Positions 36,055 to 47,439 of a stretch of 64,000 bases of DNA are shown piece by piece. The notes under the pieces were generated by a model. That model made no database searches and was not told where the DNA came from. It saw only the letters and a program-made list of their open reading frames with translations. The DNA is from Euborellia annulipes (Eukaryota > Arthropoda > Insecta > Dermaptera > Anisolabididae): positions 16,926 through 80,925 of the forward strand of contig JAKCPI010007998.1 of assembly GCA_023213315.1 (NCBI GenBank), written 5' to 3'. Positions within the stretch are counted from its first letter, which is position 1. Each line of letters opens with the position of its first letter. The position numbers and the translations under genes were made by a program.

Positions 36055-37010
36055 ATCATTTAGGCTCATTAAACTGAGCAAACGTGATCCGATTTAGAAG
36101 AGATCTTGTGCAATTAATCAAAAAATTTAATATTTTTGGGAAGTTTGGGCTTTTATCAGTATAACAATAGAATTTTCTAATAAAAATTATATTTATTATT
36201 TCCAAATGTTTTTATCAGTTCCTTAATTTATTGTATTGTTAAACCTTTAGAAATAAAAAAATATTGTACATTTTTTTGTAGAATTATAGTATAGGCCTAT
36301 TATTGTTATACTGATAAAAGCTTAACGGGGGGGGGGGGGGTTTTGGGCTTTCATCTATAAAATATCTCGGTGAGAGTCTCTGAAAAATTTAGTTGTTTAC
36401 TCTACTGAAAGTTTTATCTAAAGGGCGTCACAGTTCAAGGGATATTGTACATGAGTCAAAAAATCAGCTACATTTTTAAACCGTAAATTATATTTTTATA
36501 AGTATACACTCACATTTGTTAATTCTCTAAAGTAGATTGCCCAAATGACTAAGTGACTGATGAATTTTTCGATTAATTTGCGCAGAACTCTGTATAGGCC
36601 GGTTGTCTTCAATTTCTATGGAGAATTAACAAGAGTGTATACTTATAAAAAAATAATTTACGGTTTGAAAATGTAGCTGATTTTTTGACTCATGTACAAT
36701 ATCCCCTGAACTGTGACGCCCTTTAGATAAAAATTTGCAAATTAATAAGAAAATTTAAAAGTGAGTTGGTCATTAGGGTTGACTACCTTTCAGCAATCAA
36801 ACATGAAACAGTGAATTTTTCCAAATTTATCCGAGATCATTGATTCCAATAATATTAGATAGAGAATGGAGTATTTTATATTTATTATTAGAGAATTCTA
36901 TTGTTATACTGATAAAAGCCCAAACTTCCCAAAAATAATACATTTTTTGATTAATTGCACAATATCTCTTTTAGACAGAATCACGTTTGCTCAGTTTAAT
37001 GAGTCTAAAT
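36055..37010. repeat. Nested palindromic element (~956 bp)
   Basis: The outer arms (36055-36178 and 36890-37010) are inverted copies containing GAGCAAACGTGATCC and AAGTTTGGGCTTTTATCAGT with their complements. The inner arms (36412-36529 and 36620-36733) are an unrelated inverted pair containing AAGGGCGTCACAGTTCA and AGTATACACTC. A third partial copy of the outer terminus lies at about 36300-36322, next to a G-run. One foldback probably inserted into another. No coding frame. Confidence 0.7.
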
Positions 37011-37014
37011 GTAG

Positions 37015-37710
37015 ACTATATGAAATACAACAAAATTTTTCCTTCCAAATACCATATAGGCTTATACTATTATAAGTTTTATTATGTCATAATTGTTATA
37101 TTATTGTTTAAAAATATATAATTTGAGAATGAGGTCATTCATGCAAGTTTTGATCTCATTAAATATGCACAAACCTTTAACTATTGTTCCCAAAGGTAGG
37201 TGGACCAATCATTGAATAACATACAAACCATATCTATTTATTTTATAAAGACCTTTGTATCTATTCACTAGTAGTATTCTGTTCCTCTATTGATAGTCGT
37301 TTTTTGTAAATTCGCTTTTATAGAATTAATGCATGATCCATCGTCATAATAGTCAGATAAAACAATATGTAACTGAGAGTAATATATATGCAAGAGATAA
37401 AAACGTTAATAAAGGGGCATTGATCGAAAAATATCTAATTTTATCAAATTGGAAAAACAAGAATTCAAACTCTTAACAACAAATAAATTTTATTCTAAAA
37501 TATCTACTAATTAGCTTGCGAAACGAGAGATAACAAAACAAACTTGTATAAAGAGGCTAAGGCCTTTAAGGCTTGTAATCTAAGATATAAAGTATATTCC
37601 TTCGATGGCTGGTAAATAAATCTCTCAAATGGTAGGTAGGCAGCGAAAATAACTTTATTTCAATCTTCTCGTTGATGTTTGTTACATCTTTTCTAAATTC
37701 TGGTCCAAAT
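37015..37710. other. AT-rich stretch, no gene seen
   Basis: Nothing supportable. Confidence 0.45.
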
Positions 37711-37717
37711 TTTTACT

Positions 37718-38222
37718 TTCTCTTACCTCTATATATGTTAATATATAGAGAGAGAAAGTATTGCATTCATGTCTAAAATTCGATGTAGAGATTTTGAGGT
37801 CTCCTGAATCCAAAAAAAAGTGGTTTTCGCGACATGGTCTGTCTGTGTGTATGCGTGTGTGTGTGTGTCTGTGAACAAAATATCTCAAGAACGAAAAGAG
37901 CTAGGAAATTGAAATTTTATATTTAAGTTAGGCACCCCCAAGGGACGTGACACGAAGCTTTTGAACAAAATCGGCCAAAAAGTACTAGTACTTTACAGAT
38001 GCACTTTCAGTTTTTTCCGATTTTCTCGAAATTCGCTCAAACGATTTTGATTAAAATTCAAAAATCAATTATTTTTTAAATGCTCTTTAAAATATATATT
38101 CTCATTTTGCCATTGAAATCATTTGAAGATCACTTTATTCTTGCACTTTATTGGAAAGATAGGAGAAATGGTTGCCTTGGTAACAAAATATAAATATTTT
38201 CACATACAGAATTTTATAGTCT
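37718..38222 (-). repeat. HP-family repeat, minus strand
   Basis: It starts with the palindromic end TACTTTCTCTTACC-loop-GAGAGAAAGTA. It continues with the complement of CTCGACATC, a (GTGT)n(GTCT) tract (37845-37873), GGGACGTGACACGAAGC, AAGTACTAGTACTTTAC and GGTTGCCTTGGTAAC. The double hairpin is missing, probably replaced by the SINE that follows. The frame at 37682-37888 is a shadow. Confidence 0.75.
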
Positions 38223-38276
38223 TGATACCCCCGGGGGGGCTAATCAAAATTTATTATGAGTATGAAGTTTTGTGTG

Positions 38277-38389
38277 GCCCTCGGGGCTTGGTGTAGAGGT
38301 CGTATACCAAAAGTCGCGGGTTCGGACCCCAGGCAGTCCGATGATTTTATTTAAGCCATTTGGGTACCAAATTTCGGTAGCTGGCGCTT
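38277..38389 (+). repeat. SINE, A-type head, truncated
   Basis: CTCGGGGCTTGGTGTAGAGG, GTCGCGGGTTCGGACCCC (box B), CAGGCAGTCCGATGATTTTA and TTAAGCCATTTGGGTACC match the full copy at 46377. It stops after about 110 bp and is joined directly to a MITE end. Confidence 0.75.
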
Positions 38390-38418
38390 GACACACTAAT
38401 TCGTAACAGAGTCCATAT
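38390..38418. mobile_element. Solo end of the 28212/52838 MITE
   Basis: TTGACACACTAATTCGTAAC then AGAGTCCATATAGCC matches the right end of the TA-flanked MITE family. It directly abuts the truncated SINE, so it is a chimeric junction. Confidence 0.6.
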
Positions 38419-38461
38419 AGCCTAAATGCAATTTAAAAAATATATATATTTTTAGAAAAAG

Positions 38462-38530
38462 TATTACAATACTAACAATACTTTCTCTCTATATACATAT
38501 AAATACTGTATATAGATAAGAGAATGTAAA
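38462..38530 (+). repeat. HP-family palindromic end only
   Basis: AATACTTTCTCTCTATATAC, a short loop and TATAGATAAGAGAATGTA match the HP 3' terminus. Confidence 0.55.
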
Positions 38531-39215
38531 AGTTACAAGTGGGCACTACCCCACTTGTACAGAAGGCCGAGAGGACAATATCTACTTTCCCTGAGTCGAT
38601 CTAAAAAAAAAATTTTAATCAACTTGAATTACTTGGAAAATTGTAAATTATTTTATCGTGAGCTGTAATAACTATCTATTTCCATAGGTAGAGATAAACT
38701 TTTATTTTTTATTCCAATATCACTTTTTTTTTCTCTGGGGACCATAAAGCCAATCCAAAAAATCGAATTTTTTGTATGATTTCATGTTAGTTTTATCACA
38801 GGTATGATAAATTAAAAACGAAAGATAACCAACCACAATTCATACATTTTTTATTTCATCTATATTTATATATCAGGAATCGATAGCAAAAAAAAAAAAA
38901 AAAACTCGATTGTGAATGTATTGGAATTTATTATGAAGAGGGTCAGAGATGACAGGGACGATTCTAAATTTTTTACTTTTTTATCACCTGAGAGAGTTCA
39001 AGTTGGATCTTATTGGGGGTTTATGTCAGTCAGAAAAATCATATATTTGGCATGGATACGAAATACATATTTATAGATGTAGACAAATAGGGTCGTTTCG
39101 TATAAGATATTTTATTATGAATATGTCCATATAAATCATTTCAAATAAAATTTTTCTGAATGACGTTTTTGATTATGGGCTAAGAAAAGATCGAAACGTA
39201 AGATAGTGATGAATA

Positions 39216-39635
39216 CATAGGCGCCGGAGCTGGGGGGGCAAGGGTACATTGCCCCCCTGGCATCCTACAGGGGGGGGGCAGAGGGGGGCAAAATTTCTTT
39301 TTTATTTCATTTATTTTTAAAAATGATATATTTTTACTTTTGAAAAATAAAATTTTCTAACTTAAAAAAAATTAAAAGTGTAAGAAATTCATTTTTTTCC
39401 AAATTTTTTCCAAAAATTTTTGATAAAATCACTAGCAAGTTTTTTAAAATTTTAATTTTATTAAAATTGTGATTTTATTTAAAATTTTTAAAGTTTTATA
39501 GTAGATTTGTTTTTGTTTTATACTATTTAAACATATTAAATTATTTTAATAATATAATATATATATAATAATTTTTCAAAAAAAAATTTTTTGCCCCCCC
39601 CCCCCCCCTGATTCAAATTCGTTCCGGCGCCCCTG
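39216..39635. mobile_element. hAT-type MITE, 420 bp, with 8-bp target duplication
   Basis: The ends are CATAGGCGCCGGAGC and the complement CAGGGGCGCCGGAAC. GATGAATA flanks both sides exactly (39208-39215 and 39636-39643). G-tracts follow the left end and a C-tract precedes the right end. The interior is AT-rich and non-coding. Confidence 0.88.
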
Positions 39636-39684
39636 GATGAATATAAATAAAAAAAATTGTCTCTTAGTTAGTTTCAACATCTGT

Positions 39685-39825
39685 ATTTACTCCTAGCTCA
39701 TTTCTTTCATGGTCAAAAATGTCCACACAGACACAGACACACAGACCAATTTGCGGGACTCAGGGGATCTCAAAACATTAAAAACTCAAACGAAAATTAA
39801 ATTTTAGAATTGATAATATTATTTT
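39685..39825 (+). repeat. HP-family fragment (microsatellite region)
   Basis: TACTCCTAGCTCATTTCTTTC, a (CAGACA)n tract, GACCAATTTGCGGGACTC and GGGATCTCAAAAC match the internal to 3' part of HP. Both ends are lost. Confidence 0.6.
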
Positions 39826-40143
39826 GAAAGGTCAGGCAACTGGGGTTATTTCTTTTATTGATGATTCAATGTACAAATATATAATATCAATATATTCTGG
39901 GTTATTTCGAGCATTTCATAAATTCATTCAGTTTCTGTCTATAGGACACACACAATCTAATTTGATTATTTGTTATGTCTAATTTTGTCAAAATAACCAA
40001 TAGAGGATCAATACGTTTACAATGGCTTAGCGTTGAGGATGGTCTGACTCTGAAGATGCCAGATGATCTTAAATTTGACTCAAAGGTCGTGAATCATTAA
40101 TAAAAGAAATAACCCTTCCTGGCTCGGTCTTTCTTCAAAATAA
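39818..40143. repeat. Foldback with ~50-bp terminal arms
   Basis: ATTATTTTGAAAGGTCAGGCAA and GGGTTATTTCTTTTATTGATGA at the left are mirrored near 40092-40140. A degenerate CTGAAGATGCC...AAAGGTCG lies before the right arm, so it may be another decayed ribozyme-type element. Confidence 0.6.
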
Positions 40144-40324
40144 TTTATAACAATTTTAAAATATTTTTCTATATTATTCAAAAAATCTAAAAAATCGTAT
40201 CATTTCAATATAGGCTACAGCAGTGAATAAAAATTTAATTTAGAAAAAATAAAAACGGGATCTCAGACCCTTGCCCTGTAAATTCCTATGAAAATTTTTC
40301 ATTTGCTATTTTATAGATACTATG

Positions 40325-40484
40325 TAGGCAGCCATAACGAGAAATAAAACGCAATTTTATTTCAATGTGCTCGTCGACGTTTCGTGTGCTAATCGCCCCC
40401 TTCCTCAGGACCTGGTAGAGAGGAGGCGACGAGCGTATTGAAATAAAATTGAAAATTGCGTTTTATTTCTCGTCCAGCCATAGA
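40325..40484. repeat. Foldback with hammerhead-like core
   Basis: The arms 40329-40378 and 40428-40482 contain GAGAAATAAAACGCAATTTT and its complement, plus GCTCGTCG and CGACGAGC. The left arm leads straight into the core at 40372-40414 on the minus strand. Confidence 0.7.
40372..40414 (-). ncRNA. Hammerhead-like motif, weak stem II
   Basis: The minus strand reads GTC, CTGAGGA, AGGGGGCGATTAGCACA, CGAAACGTC, GAC. Both conserved boxes are intact and GTC/GAC can start stem I, but the GGGGGC side of stem II has lost its pairing partner. Confidence 0.33.
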
Positions 40485-40740
40485 AAAAATATCTTTTTCA
40501 TTTGCTTTCAAAAAGATGAACCACCTCTGATAGTCCTATGCCTCAATAAGTAGCCAAATATACTTCTGCTATAAACAACATACTCATGCTATAAACACTG
40601 CACCAAGCACAAGTCGTTCGCTCTATAGGTCTGCCTCCGACGAGGCCTATAGAATCGCACGAATCTCTCTATTTGAAATGAATTTTAAAAATTCGGAATT
40701 GAATTACAATCAATAATGTGAAATTTTTTTATATATAAAG

Positions 40741-41964
40741 ATTTGATTAAATAAATTTAATAGGTTATTATTAATTTTTTAAGGTCGTTTGTGGCATTCA
40801 AGGCCTAAATGACATCGGGCTCTATTTATATCAATTGCTTGGTAGCCAGTCAATTTAATTTATATAAATTATTGTCGCCCTATGGCCTAAGTTGCCGAAA
40901 AGACTGCCTGAGTGTGTGAGTGTGAATGCGAAAAAAGTGTGTGTTTTTTATAAAAATAAATAAATAAAATTTTGTCGTATGTGACGGCATGCAAATCCCT
41001 GACCCCTAGTACAATACAATAGGCAACAATTCTACCATCTCTGCTATGGCCCAGGGGCTAATAGTTTATTATGTTATTATTTTACTTATTCCAAGAAATA
41101 AATCAATTATTGCCGATTATCCGCTTTCGTCAACTAATCGGTATAGTTTTAAAGACTTCGAAAAATTAATTCGTCATCAATCAGATTACGGCTTTACGTG
41201 CTTACGATATTTAAGTTATTATAATTTTTTTTTTTTAATCTTACAATCTATGAATTCACTAATTGATGAAAAGTATACCCGAGTATATATATTTTTTTTA
41301 AACAAATTATCATTTAAAAAGGGTAAAATGACTGATGATTAAAGTAAACTAACCAAGATTAGAAAATGAAAAATTAGTTGTTTTTTTTTATCTTATTTAA
41401 AAATATTTTTTAAACCTAAATATAAGAAATATTAAATAATGAAACAATATAAACTAATAATTTAAAAAAAGAGCGTAAGATGCAGTAACAAACACAAACA
41501 CGCAAAAAAAAAGAAAAGAAAAATGATATAAGATATGATGGTCATAAATTTCACTTAAAAGTGAAATATTTTTTTAAGAAGCCTTACAATAGATTAAAGA
41601 GTCAAGCTGATAATTAATCAAATTTTTTTTCTTTTCATGAAAAGAATATTTAACTGAAGATTATTACGAATAGTTAAAAAAATTCAAGAAGTAGGATCAT
41701 GTTTGTTATATCATACATATATCAAAAGTAAACAAAAATTTTTAATTAAAAAAAAAAAAAAAAACAAGCTTTAGTGATTAACTTTTCAATGTAATTTTTT
41801 TTTTTTATGAGGTAAATAAAAATTATTTTATATAATATCTATCGATTGCTTCCTGAACATTTAATGAATTCCATCTCTCATTCCACATTGGTTACCATCA
41901 ATTTCGCTCGCTGGGAAAATCCTCTTTAAAACAAAGAAAGAAAAGAGCTCAAGTACGAGACGAT
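40741..41964. repeat. Tandem duplication, unit 1 (1224 bp)
   Basis: The whole unit recurs immediately at 41965-43194. Differences I could see are mostly homopolymer lengths (for example 10 against 12 T near 41226 and 42450, 17 against 21 A near 41748 and 42976). The unit contains SINE pieces and a 98-aa frame (41046-41342) that is cut to 64 aa in unit 2 by a T-run length change, so that frame is not under constraint. The duplication is very recent or an assembly artefact. Confidence 0.95.
40962..41062 (-). repeat. SINE head fragment (B type) inside unit 1
   Basis: The minus strand reads TAGCAGAGATGGTAGAATTG (box A-like), GGGTCAGGGATTTGCATGCC (box B-like) and GACAAAATTTTATTTATTT. These match the order of the B-type SINE head and body. 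Unit 2 carries the same at about 42186-42286. Confidence 0.5.
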
Positions 41965-43194
41965 ATTTGATTAAATAAATTTAATAGGTTATTATTAATT
42001 TTTTAAGGTCGTTTGTGGCATTCAAGGCCTAAATGACATCGGGCTCTATTTATATCAATTGCTTGGTAGCCAGTCAATTTAATTTATATAAATTATTGTC
42101 GCCCTATGGCCTAAGTTGCCGAAAAGACTGCCTGAGTGTGTGAGTGTGAATGCGAAAAAAGTGTGTGTTTTTTATAAAAATAAATAAATAAAATTTTGTC
42201 GTATGTGACGGCATGCAAATCCCTGACCCCTAGTACAATACAATAGGCAACAATTCTACCATCTCTGCTATGGCCCAGGGGCTAATAGTTTATTATGTTA
42301 TTATTTTACTTATTCCAAGAAATAAATCAATTATTGCCGATTATCCGCTTTCGTCAACTAATCGGTATAGTTTTAAAGACTTCGAAAAATTAATTCGTCA
42401 TCAATCAGATTACGGCTTTACGTGCTTACGATATTTAAGTTATTATAATTTTTTTTTTTTTTAATCTTACAATCTATGAATTCACTAATTGATGAAAAGT
42501 ATACCCGAGTATATATATTTTTTTTTAAACAAATTATCATTTAAAAAGGGTAAAATGACTGATGATTAAAGTAAACTAACCAAGATTAGAAAATGAAAAA
42601 TTAGTTGTTTTTTTTTATCTTATTTAAAAATATTTTTTAAACCTAAATATAAGAAATATTAAATAATGAAACAATATAAACTAATAATTTAAAAAAAGAG
42701 CGTAAGATGCAGTAACAAACACAAACACGCAAAAAAAAAAGAAAAGAAAAATGATATAAGATATGATGGTCATAAATTTCACTTAAAAGTGAAATATTTT
42801 TTAAGAAGCCTTACAATAGATTAAAGAGTCAAGCTGATAATTAATCAAATTTTTTTTTCTTTTCATGAAAAGAATATTTAACTGAAGATTATTACGAATA
42901 GTTAAAAAATTCAAGAAGTAGGATCATGTTTGTTATATCATACATATATCAAAAGTAAACAAAAATTTTTAATTAAAAAAAAAAAAAAAAAAAAACAAGC
43001 TTTAGTGATTAACTTTTCAATGTAATTTTTTTTTTTATGAGGTAAATAAAAATTATTTTATATAATATCTATCGATTGCTTCCTGAACATTTAATGAATT
43101 CCATCTCTCATTCCACATTGGTTACCATCAATTTCGCTCGCTGGGAAAATCCTCTTTAAAACAAAGAAAGAAAAGAGCTCAAGTACGAGACGAT
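41965..43194. repeat. Tandem duplication, unit 2 (1230 bp)
   Basis: Second copy of the 40741-41964 unit. Both start at ATTTGATTAAATAAATTTAA and end at AAGTACGAGACGAT. At the junction the sequence passes directly from CGAT into ATTTG with no filler. Confidence 0.95.
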
Positions 43195-43371
43195 GTTGTT
43201 AAAAGCGATTAGGTTTAATTAATCATGAATATTTATAAAATATAACAGTATTTTCACCCTTTGAAGTAGTGACAAGACTTATTTCCCTAGTTAGAGATTG
43301 TCCACAAGAAAGCAACCTCCCCCGTCCCCCTCTACCTCCTGAGGATTGAATGAAAAATTTAAAACAATACT

Positions 43372-43440
43372 ATACTCCCTCCGTCCCAAATTAGTTGCTA
43401 TATTTTAATATTTTTCTACTTATAATTTTGTTTTAATATT
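43372..43440 (+). mobile_element. Stowaway-like MITE terminus
   Basis: TACTCCCTCCGTCCCAAATT is the canonical left terminus, with its TA, of plant Stowaway (mariner-type) MITEs. The matching right end, expected as a complement ending GGAGTA, was not found; the region after it is split by the MITE at 43489. CCAAATTAG recurs just after that insertion. Confidence 0.4.
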
Positions 43441-43488
43441 TTTCAGAGATTTTAGGTTGATTATCAATCATTATTTGCTCTTTAAGTA

Positions 43489-43639
43489 CAGTCGACGCCA
43501 CAAGTGCCTGATGTGAGTAGGGTGGAGCCTTGATCTTAGTCAACCAATATTTTATTTTTAATGCAATTGAAGGGGGAAAGCGGTTCCCGAAGCTCAAAGC
43601 TCCACTCTCGATCACATTAGGTCCTTGTGGAGCCGATTG
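43489..43639. mobile_element. Tc1/mariner-like MITE, 151 bp, TA-flanked
   Basis: The inverted ends are CAGTCGACGCCACAAGTGCC and CAATCGGCTCCACAAGGACC (complement), extending about 45 bp. TA on both sides (43487-43488, 43640-43641). No transposase. The minus frame at 43433-43615 is a shadow. Confidence 0.75.
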
Positions 43640-43884
43640 TACAGTGCCAAATTAGTTTCAAAATATTGCTTCGAAACAATTAGAATGAAAATAACAGGTG
43701 TAGTAAGGCTATTATTTAGTTTTGTTTTATTATTGTATTTATATTGTTTTAATAATTCTTTGTATATCGTTTGTTGAGAACCATAGTGGCGAAGGTCAGA
43801 AAATCAACAATTCGAGAAGAGGTGTTTGAAAGTTTTATAAACATAGAGGCCTACATTTAAATAGCCGGACAACAAATGAAATAG

Positions 43885-44040
43885 CCACAGGGGGTCCGCT
43901 GGTGTAGTTGGCTAGGGTGTCGGCTTCTACAAACTAATATTATTATTTAATGAAAGAATTCCGCACGCTCAGGATTTGAACAGGAATCTTCTTTGTAGAA
44001 GCTGACACCCTAGCCCGCTAGACCCGCTAACCAAGCATAA
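43885..44040. repeat. Foldback with tRNA-like arms
   Basis: The plus arm GGTGTAGTTGGCTAGGGTG and GTCGGCTTCTACAAA is mirrored at 43993-44030. On the minus strand the latter arm runs through box A (GGGCTAGGGTGTCAGC), a CTTC/GAAG stem and a good box B (TGTTCAAATCC). It is tRNA-derived, probably a SINE head present twice in inverted orientation. Confidence 0.55.
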
Positions 44041-44057
44041 AATTTGAAAAAAAAAAA

Positions 44058-44327
44058 AGATCTCATAAGCAACTTCTACTCATACCAATGGCGGATACAA
44101 AGAGAGGGGGGAGGGGGTAAAGGAGGTAATTAATTTTAATATAAAATTTTAAAAATTAACTTATTAATTACTTAATTACTTAAAAATTGTATTTGTATAA
44201 ATATTCTGGTAAACAAGTACAGAATGCAACTATAAATTAACGAAAGTGTGCGGCCAGTCCCACCAGATTAACTTCTCTCCTGCGAGGGCCCGCCAAAGGT
44301 GGGTCTGAGCCAGAGTAGGGGGAGGTC
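44058..44327 (-). repeat. GC-rich-headed dispersed repeat (pair of 10836-11072)
   Basis: The reverse complement matches the earlier copy from GGCTCAGACCCACC through GTGCGGCC to CATAAGCAACTTCTACTC. Confidence 0.6.
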
Positions 44328-44405
44328 CAGGGAGGTCCGAGCCAGAGTAGGGGGGTAGGGAGGGAAAAGAGAGAGAGTAGGGGGCGAGCCAGAGTAGGGG
44401 GGCCA
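44306..44405. repeat. Short minisatellite of GAGCCAGAGTAGGGGG
   Basis: The 15-16-bp unit appears at about 44306, 44338 and 44384, with broken GAGAGAGTAGGGGG units between. It expands from the GC-rich head of the preceding repeat. Confidence 0.65.
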
Positions 44406-44409
44406 GGGG

Positions 44410-46165
44410 GCCCGAGCTTTTTTAAGTTTTTTAAAGAAGTGAATTAATTGATACTAAGTTCTAAAATATTGATGTACTCAATTGTAATTAAGTAAATAAA
44501 TACAATTCAAAAGTTTTAATTTTACGCCTGCTGAGCGAAAAAGGATTGATTATTGTTGTTAGGTCTATTCTGCCACGGATGGGTGGCACTAACAGGTTTG
44601 TACTGTATCCGTTGAAAGAAACATCTTTTTTTTTAATGATATTTTAGACATGGCGAAAATAAATGAAGTTGAGAGAACAATATTTAAAGAACTAAATAAA
44701 TTTGATTTATTGATGAACAGCTTAGCAATTTTTATATGGCTATGTATATTTATGCAAAATGCAATTTTTTATATTAAATCTCTAGGGAGGATTATTATTA
44801 CATCAATCAATATAATGTTCTTATAGTAAGAATGACAATAATATGCAAAATAGTGTAATATATTTAATATATCAGAATCACGCCTCATCTTGGATGAACG
44901 GAAAACCTATTAATCAATAAAATATTTAAATAACTCAGTTAACGAAATGACAAGAGATCCTGGGTTCGTATCTCATGGTCTCCGATTAAATTTTTCAAAT
45001 TTAACGGGCAAAATTACTAAGATATTGTTAATATAATTAAATATAAAGTTTGTTAACTATTTTTTCTCTATGCAGTAGCCTATATAATCTATCGTTCAGA
45101 AAGAGCCTCATTAGATTATGCAGTGTCCTCTACTCTAAGGGACAGAGGTATAAAAAGTTTTTATATTTGTTAAACGTTTTTTTTTATTTTTTTATTAATT
45201 GTCTTTGCCTTTTTAATAAAGGTGGAAGTACATATTTTGTTTGTTTTTGTGATTATGAAGCGAAAAGTCAGGCCAAAGCATTAATTAGTGTCTTAAAATA
45301 GCTTCGAAAGTGATAATTAAATCTTTATTAAAAAGGTTGAACTGTCTTTTATTTCTACCTTTTAATAAATCTCAAATAAAAAACACGCTCAGCATTCTCG
45401 CTATTTATATTTACAAAATGAGATACGCCTAAAATGGAAATATTAAAATATGTTAAATAAAATTCTACATGAAATGAGAAATTTAATTGGGTCCCTTGTG
45501 AATATTTTAAATGAAGAATAGCCGTCAACAAAACAATAGAAATTAAACAAAGCCAGGCAAGAGTGAATCTCAAATGCCAAATTGAAATAACTTGCGAAAA
45601 AGCTGAATCAAACAAAAGAAATATTCTTAATTCTTAATCACTAAAATATATTTAAATCAATTGAATTCTAATACGTAGAGGTTATAGATTTCAATTTTTC
45701 AACTTCTATTTGACCTAAGAAACGGGACAAACAAAAAAATTCGGAAAGAAACAAATTTACTTTTTTTTTATATTGTCACTTGTCGGATCTTGTTTTTTAT
45801 ATTTAAAAACTATTCACTTTTCGAAAAATCGAGAAAGAATTAAAATTTTCTAAAATAGTGTTTTATCTTAAAATAAAAAATTGAGGTGAGTAATCTACTA
45901 CTTCTGGTTTAATTTTATTTTCCCATTCTTGTGCCCTTGTAAAAATGGAGTGAATTTTTTTTTAATTCTGAGACAATGCAAATTTTTTATAGCAAATATT
46001 CTAATTTACAATTTTTTTAGTCATTTATTAATCCGCTCAGTGAAAATAAAAAACATGTCTTAAAGTGCGCGTCTCGAAAAGCCGTTAAAAGACGACCAAG
46101 TTACTCTAGGCGACAAGAGAGGGCGTTAGTTTCTCCCATAGGAATACAAGGGATTTATTCCATTT
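44410..46165. other. AT-rich stretch, no clear gene
   Basis: Open frames at 45050-45301 and 45355-45615 are hydrophobic and unrecognised. A box B-like CTGGGTTCGTATCTC (about 44960) may be an old SINE scrap. A CpG-richer patch lies at 46065-46135. Confidence 0.45.
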
Positions 46166-46169
46166 CATT

Positions 46170-46235
46170 TTAAAGATTCCAGCTAATTAATTAACAGTAA
46201 AAAATTAATTATTTTTTTAACACAATGATTACTAA
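46170..46235. repeat. 66-bp direct repeat, left copy
   Basis: TTAAAGATTCCAGCTAATTA ... AACACAATGATTACTAA recurs identically at 46732-46797. About 500 bp lie between, including a SINE. It may be a small segmental duplication. Confidence 0.85.
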
Positions 46236-46376
46236 TTTAATTATCTATAAGATATAGAGCGAATTTTTAAAAAATATGTTTTCTTTAATGCGATTAATCT
46301 AAAAAAAAAAATGTATTTTTTCAAAAATCAAAAAAAAGGCTTCTATAAGTTGTAGATATTTTAAATAGCTTTAATT

Positions 46377-46642
46377 AGCCCCCGGGTGTGGCGTAGTAGG
46401 TAGCGTGCCTACCTCCTATACCAAACGTCGCGGGTTCGGATCCAGGCAGTCCGATGATTTTATTTAAGCCATTTGGATACCAAATGGCTTAAATAGAAAT
46501 GCCTGAACCCCAATAGATATTTTCAATACAACGGTTATCGTCTAAAGTCTTAAATGGCCTAAGTTGCCGAAAAGACTGTGTGAATGTGTGTGTGAGTGTG
46601 AGTGTGAATGAGGAAAAAGTGTGAATGTTTAAAAAAAAAAAA
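46377..46642 (+). repeat. SINE, A type, full length with target duplication
   Basis: tRNA-like head: TGTGGCGTAGTAGGTAGCG (box A), GCGGGTTCGGATCC (box B). Body: CAGGCAGTCCGATGATTTTA and the inverted pair AAGCCATTTGG/CCAAATGGCTT. Tail: AGTCTTAAATGGCCTAAG, TTGCCGAAAAGACTG, (GTGTGA)n and A-run. ATAGCTTTAATT flanks both sides (46365-46376 and 46643-46654). This is the best copy for defining the family. Confidence 0.9.
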
Positions 46643-46731
46643 ATAGCTTTAATTTAAAAAAAAAATTTGAGGTCGATAGCTTCAAAATTGTGGCCGCTGA
46701 AATCTCCCAAAATTAACACCCCGAGACGATC

Positions 46732-46797
46732 TTAAAGATTCCAGCTAATTAATTAACAGTAAAAAATTAATTATTTTTTTAACACAATGATTACTAA
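46732..46797. repeat. 66-bp direct repeat, right copy
   Basis: Identical to 46170-46235. Confidence 0.85.
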
Positions 46798-46951
46798 AGA
46801 ATAAGTTTTTTTTTTTTTTTTTTAATTCGAATGTAAAAAAAGAAGCCGTTCATTAATAATAAATATCTAGATTTTAAAAAAATTTCAAAAGTAATAATAA
46901 TCAATATTGAGATTAATGACCGCCTGGGGTTCATTTGTGGCTTGATTGCCG

Positions 46952-46954
<3 letters not shown>

Positions 46955-46985
<31 letters not shown>
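46955..46985. repeat. 31-T homopolymer
   Basis: Uninterrupted T run after GCCGAGG. It may be the A-tail of a minus-strand retroposon, but I see no body for it. Confidence 0.9.
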
Positions 46986-46986
<1 letters not shown>

Positions 46987-47382
46987 TCAATTTATTCCCT
47001 TTAATTCTTAAGATAAATCTTTCATGCATTCATTAAAACCATTAAAAATGATTTTAAAAAAGCAGAAAGCCTAAATTATATCTCGAGTGATCTTTAAATA
47101 TGGAATATATTATTTGCATATCCATGTCAATATTTAAGGGCTATGTTTAAATTTCTAACTCCGATATTTATCTAATAATCTAATTTAATTTATTCTAATT
47201 GTAAATGTGGAGAGATCAGAGAAAAATGAATTTAACTGTTCTATGTTTAAAAAAAATTGTCTCCACCCTCTTGTCGATGAATTATTTCCCCCTTCTCCCT
47301 ATATACTGGTGTCAAGAGTATTCAAAATAAACAAGCAGAAAATCATCAAAAAATAATATTTAATAATAAGTCATGTCCCTCG

Positions 47383-47437
47383 GGGGGGGGGGGCAGGGCG
47401 GGGAAAGGGGGGGGGGGGGGGGGAAAAAAAAAAAAAC
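47383..47437. repeat. G-homopolymer cluster
   Basis: Three G-runs broken by CA, C and AAA, followed by an A-run. It resembles the G-tracts near hAT MITE ends elsewhere, but no inverted ends are visible. Confidence 0.7.
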
Positions 47438-47439
47438 AT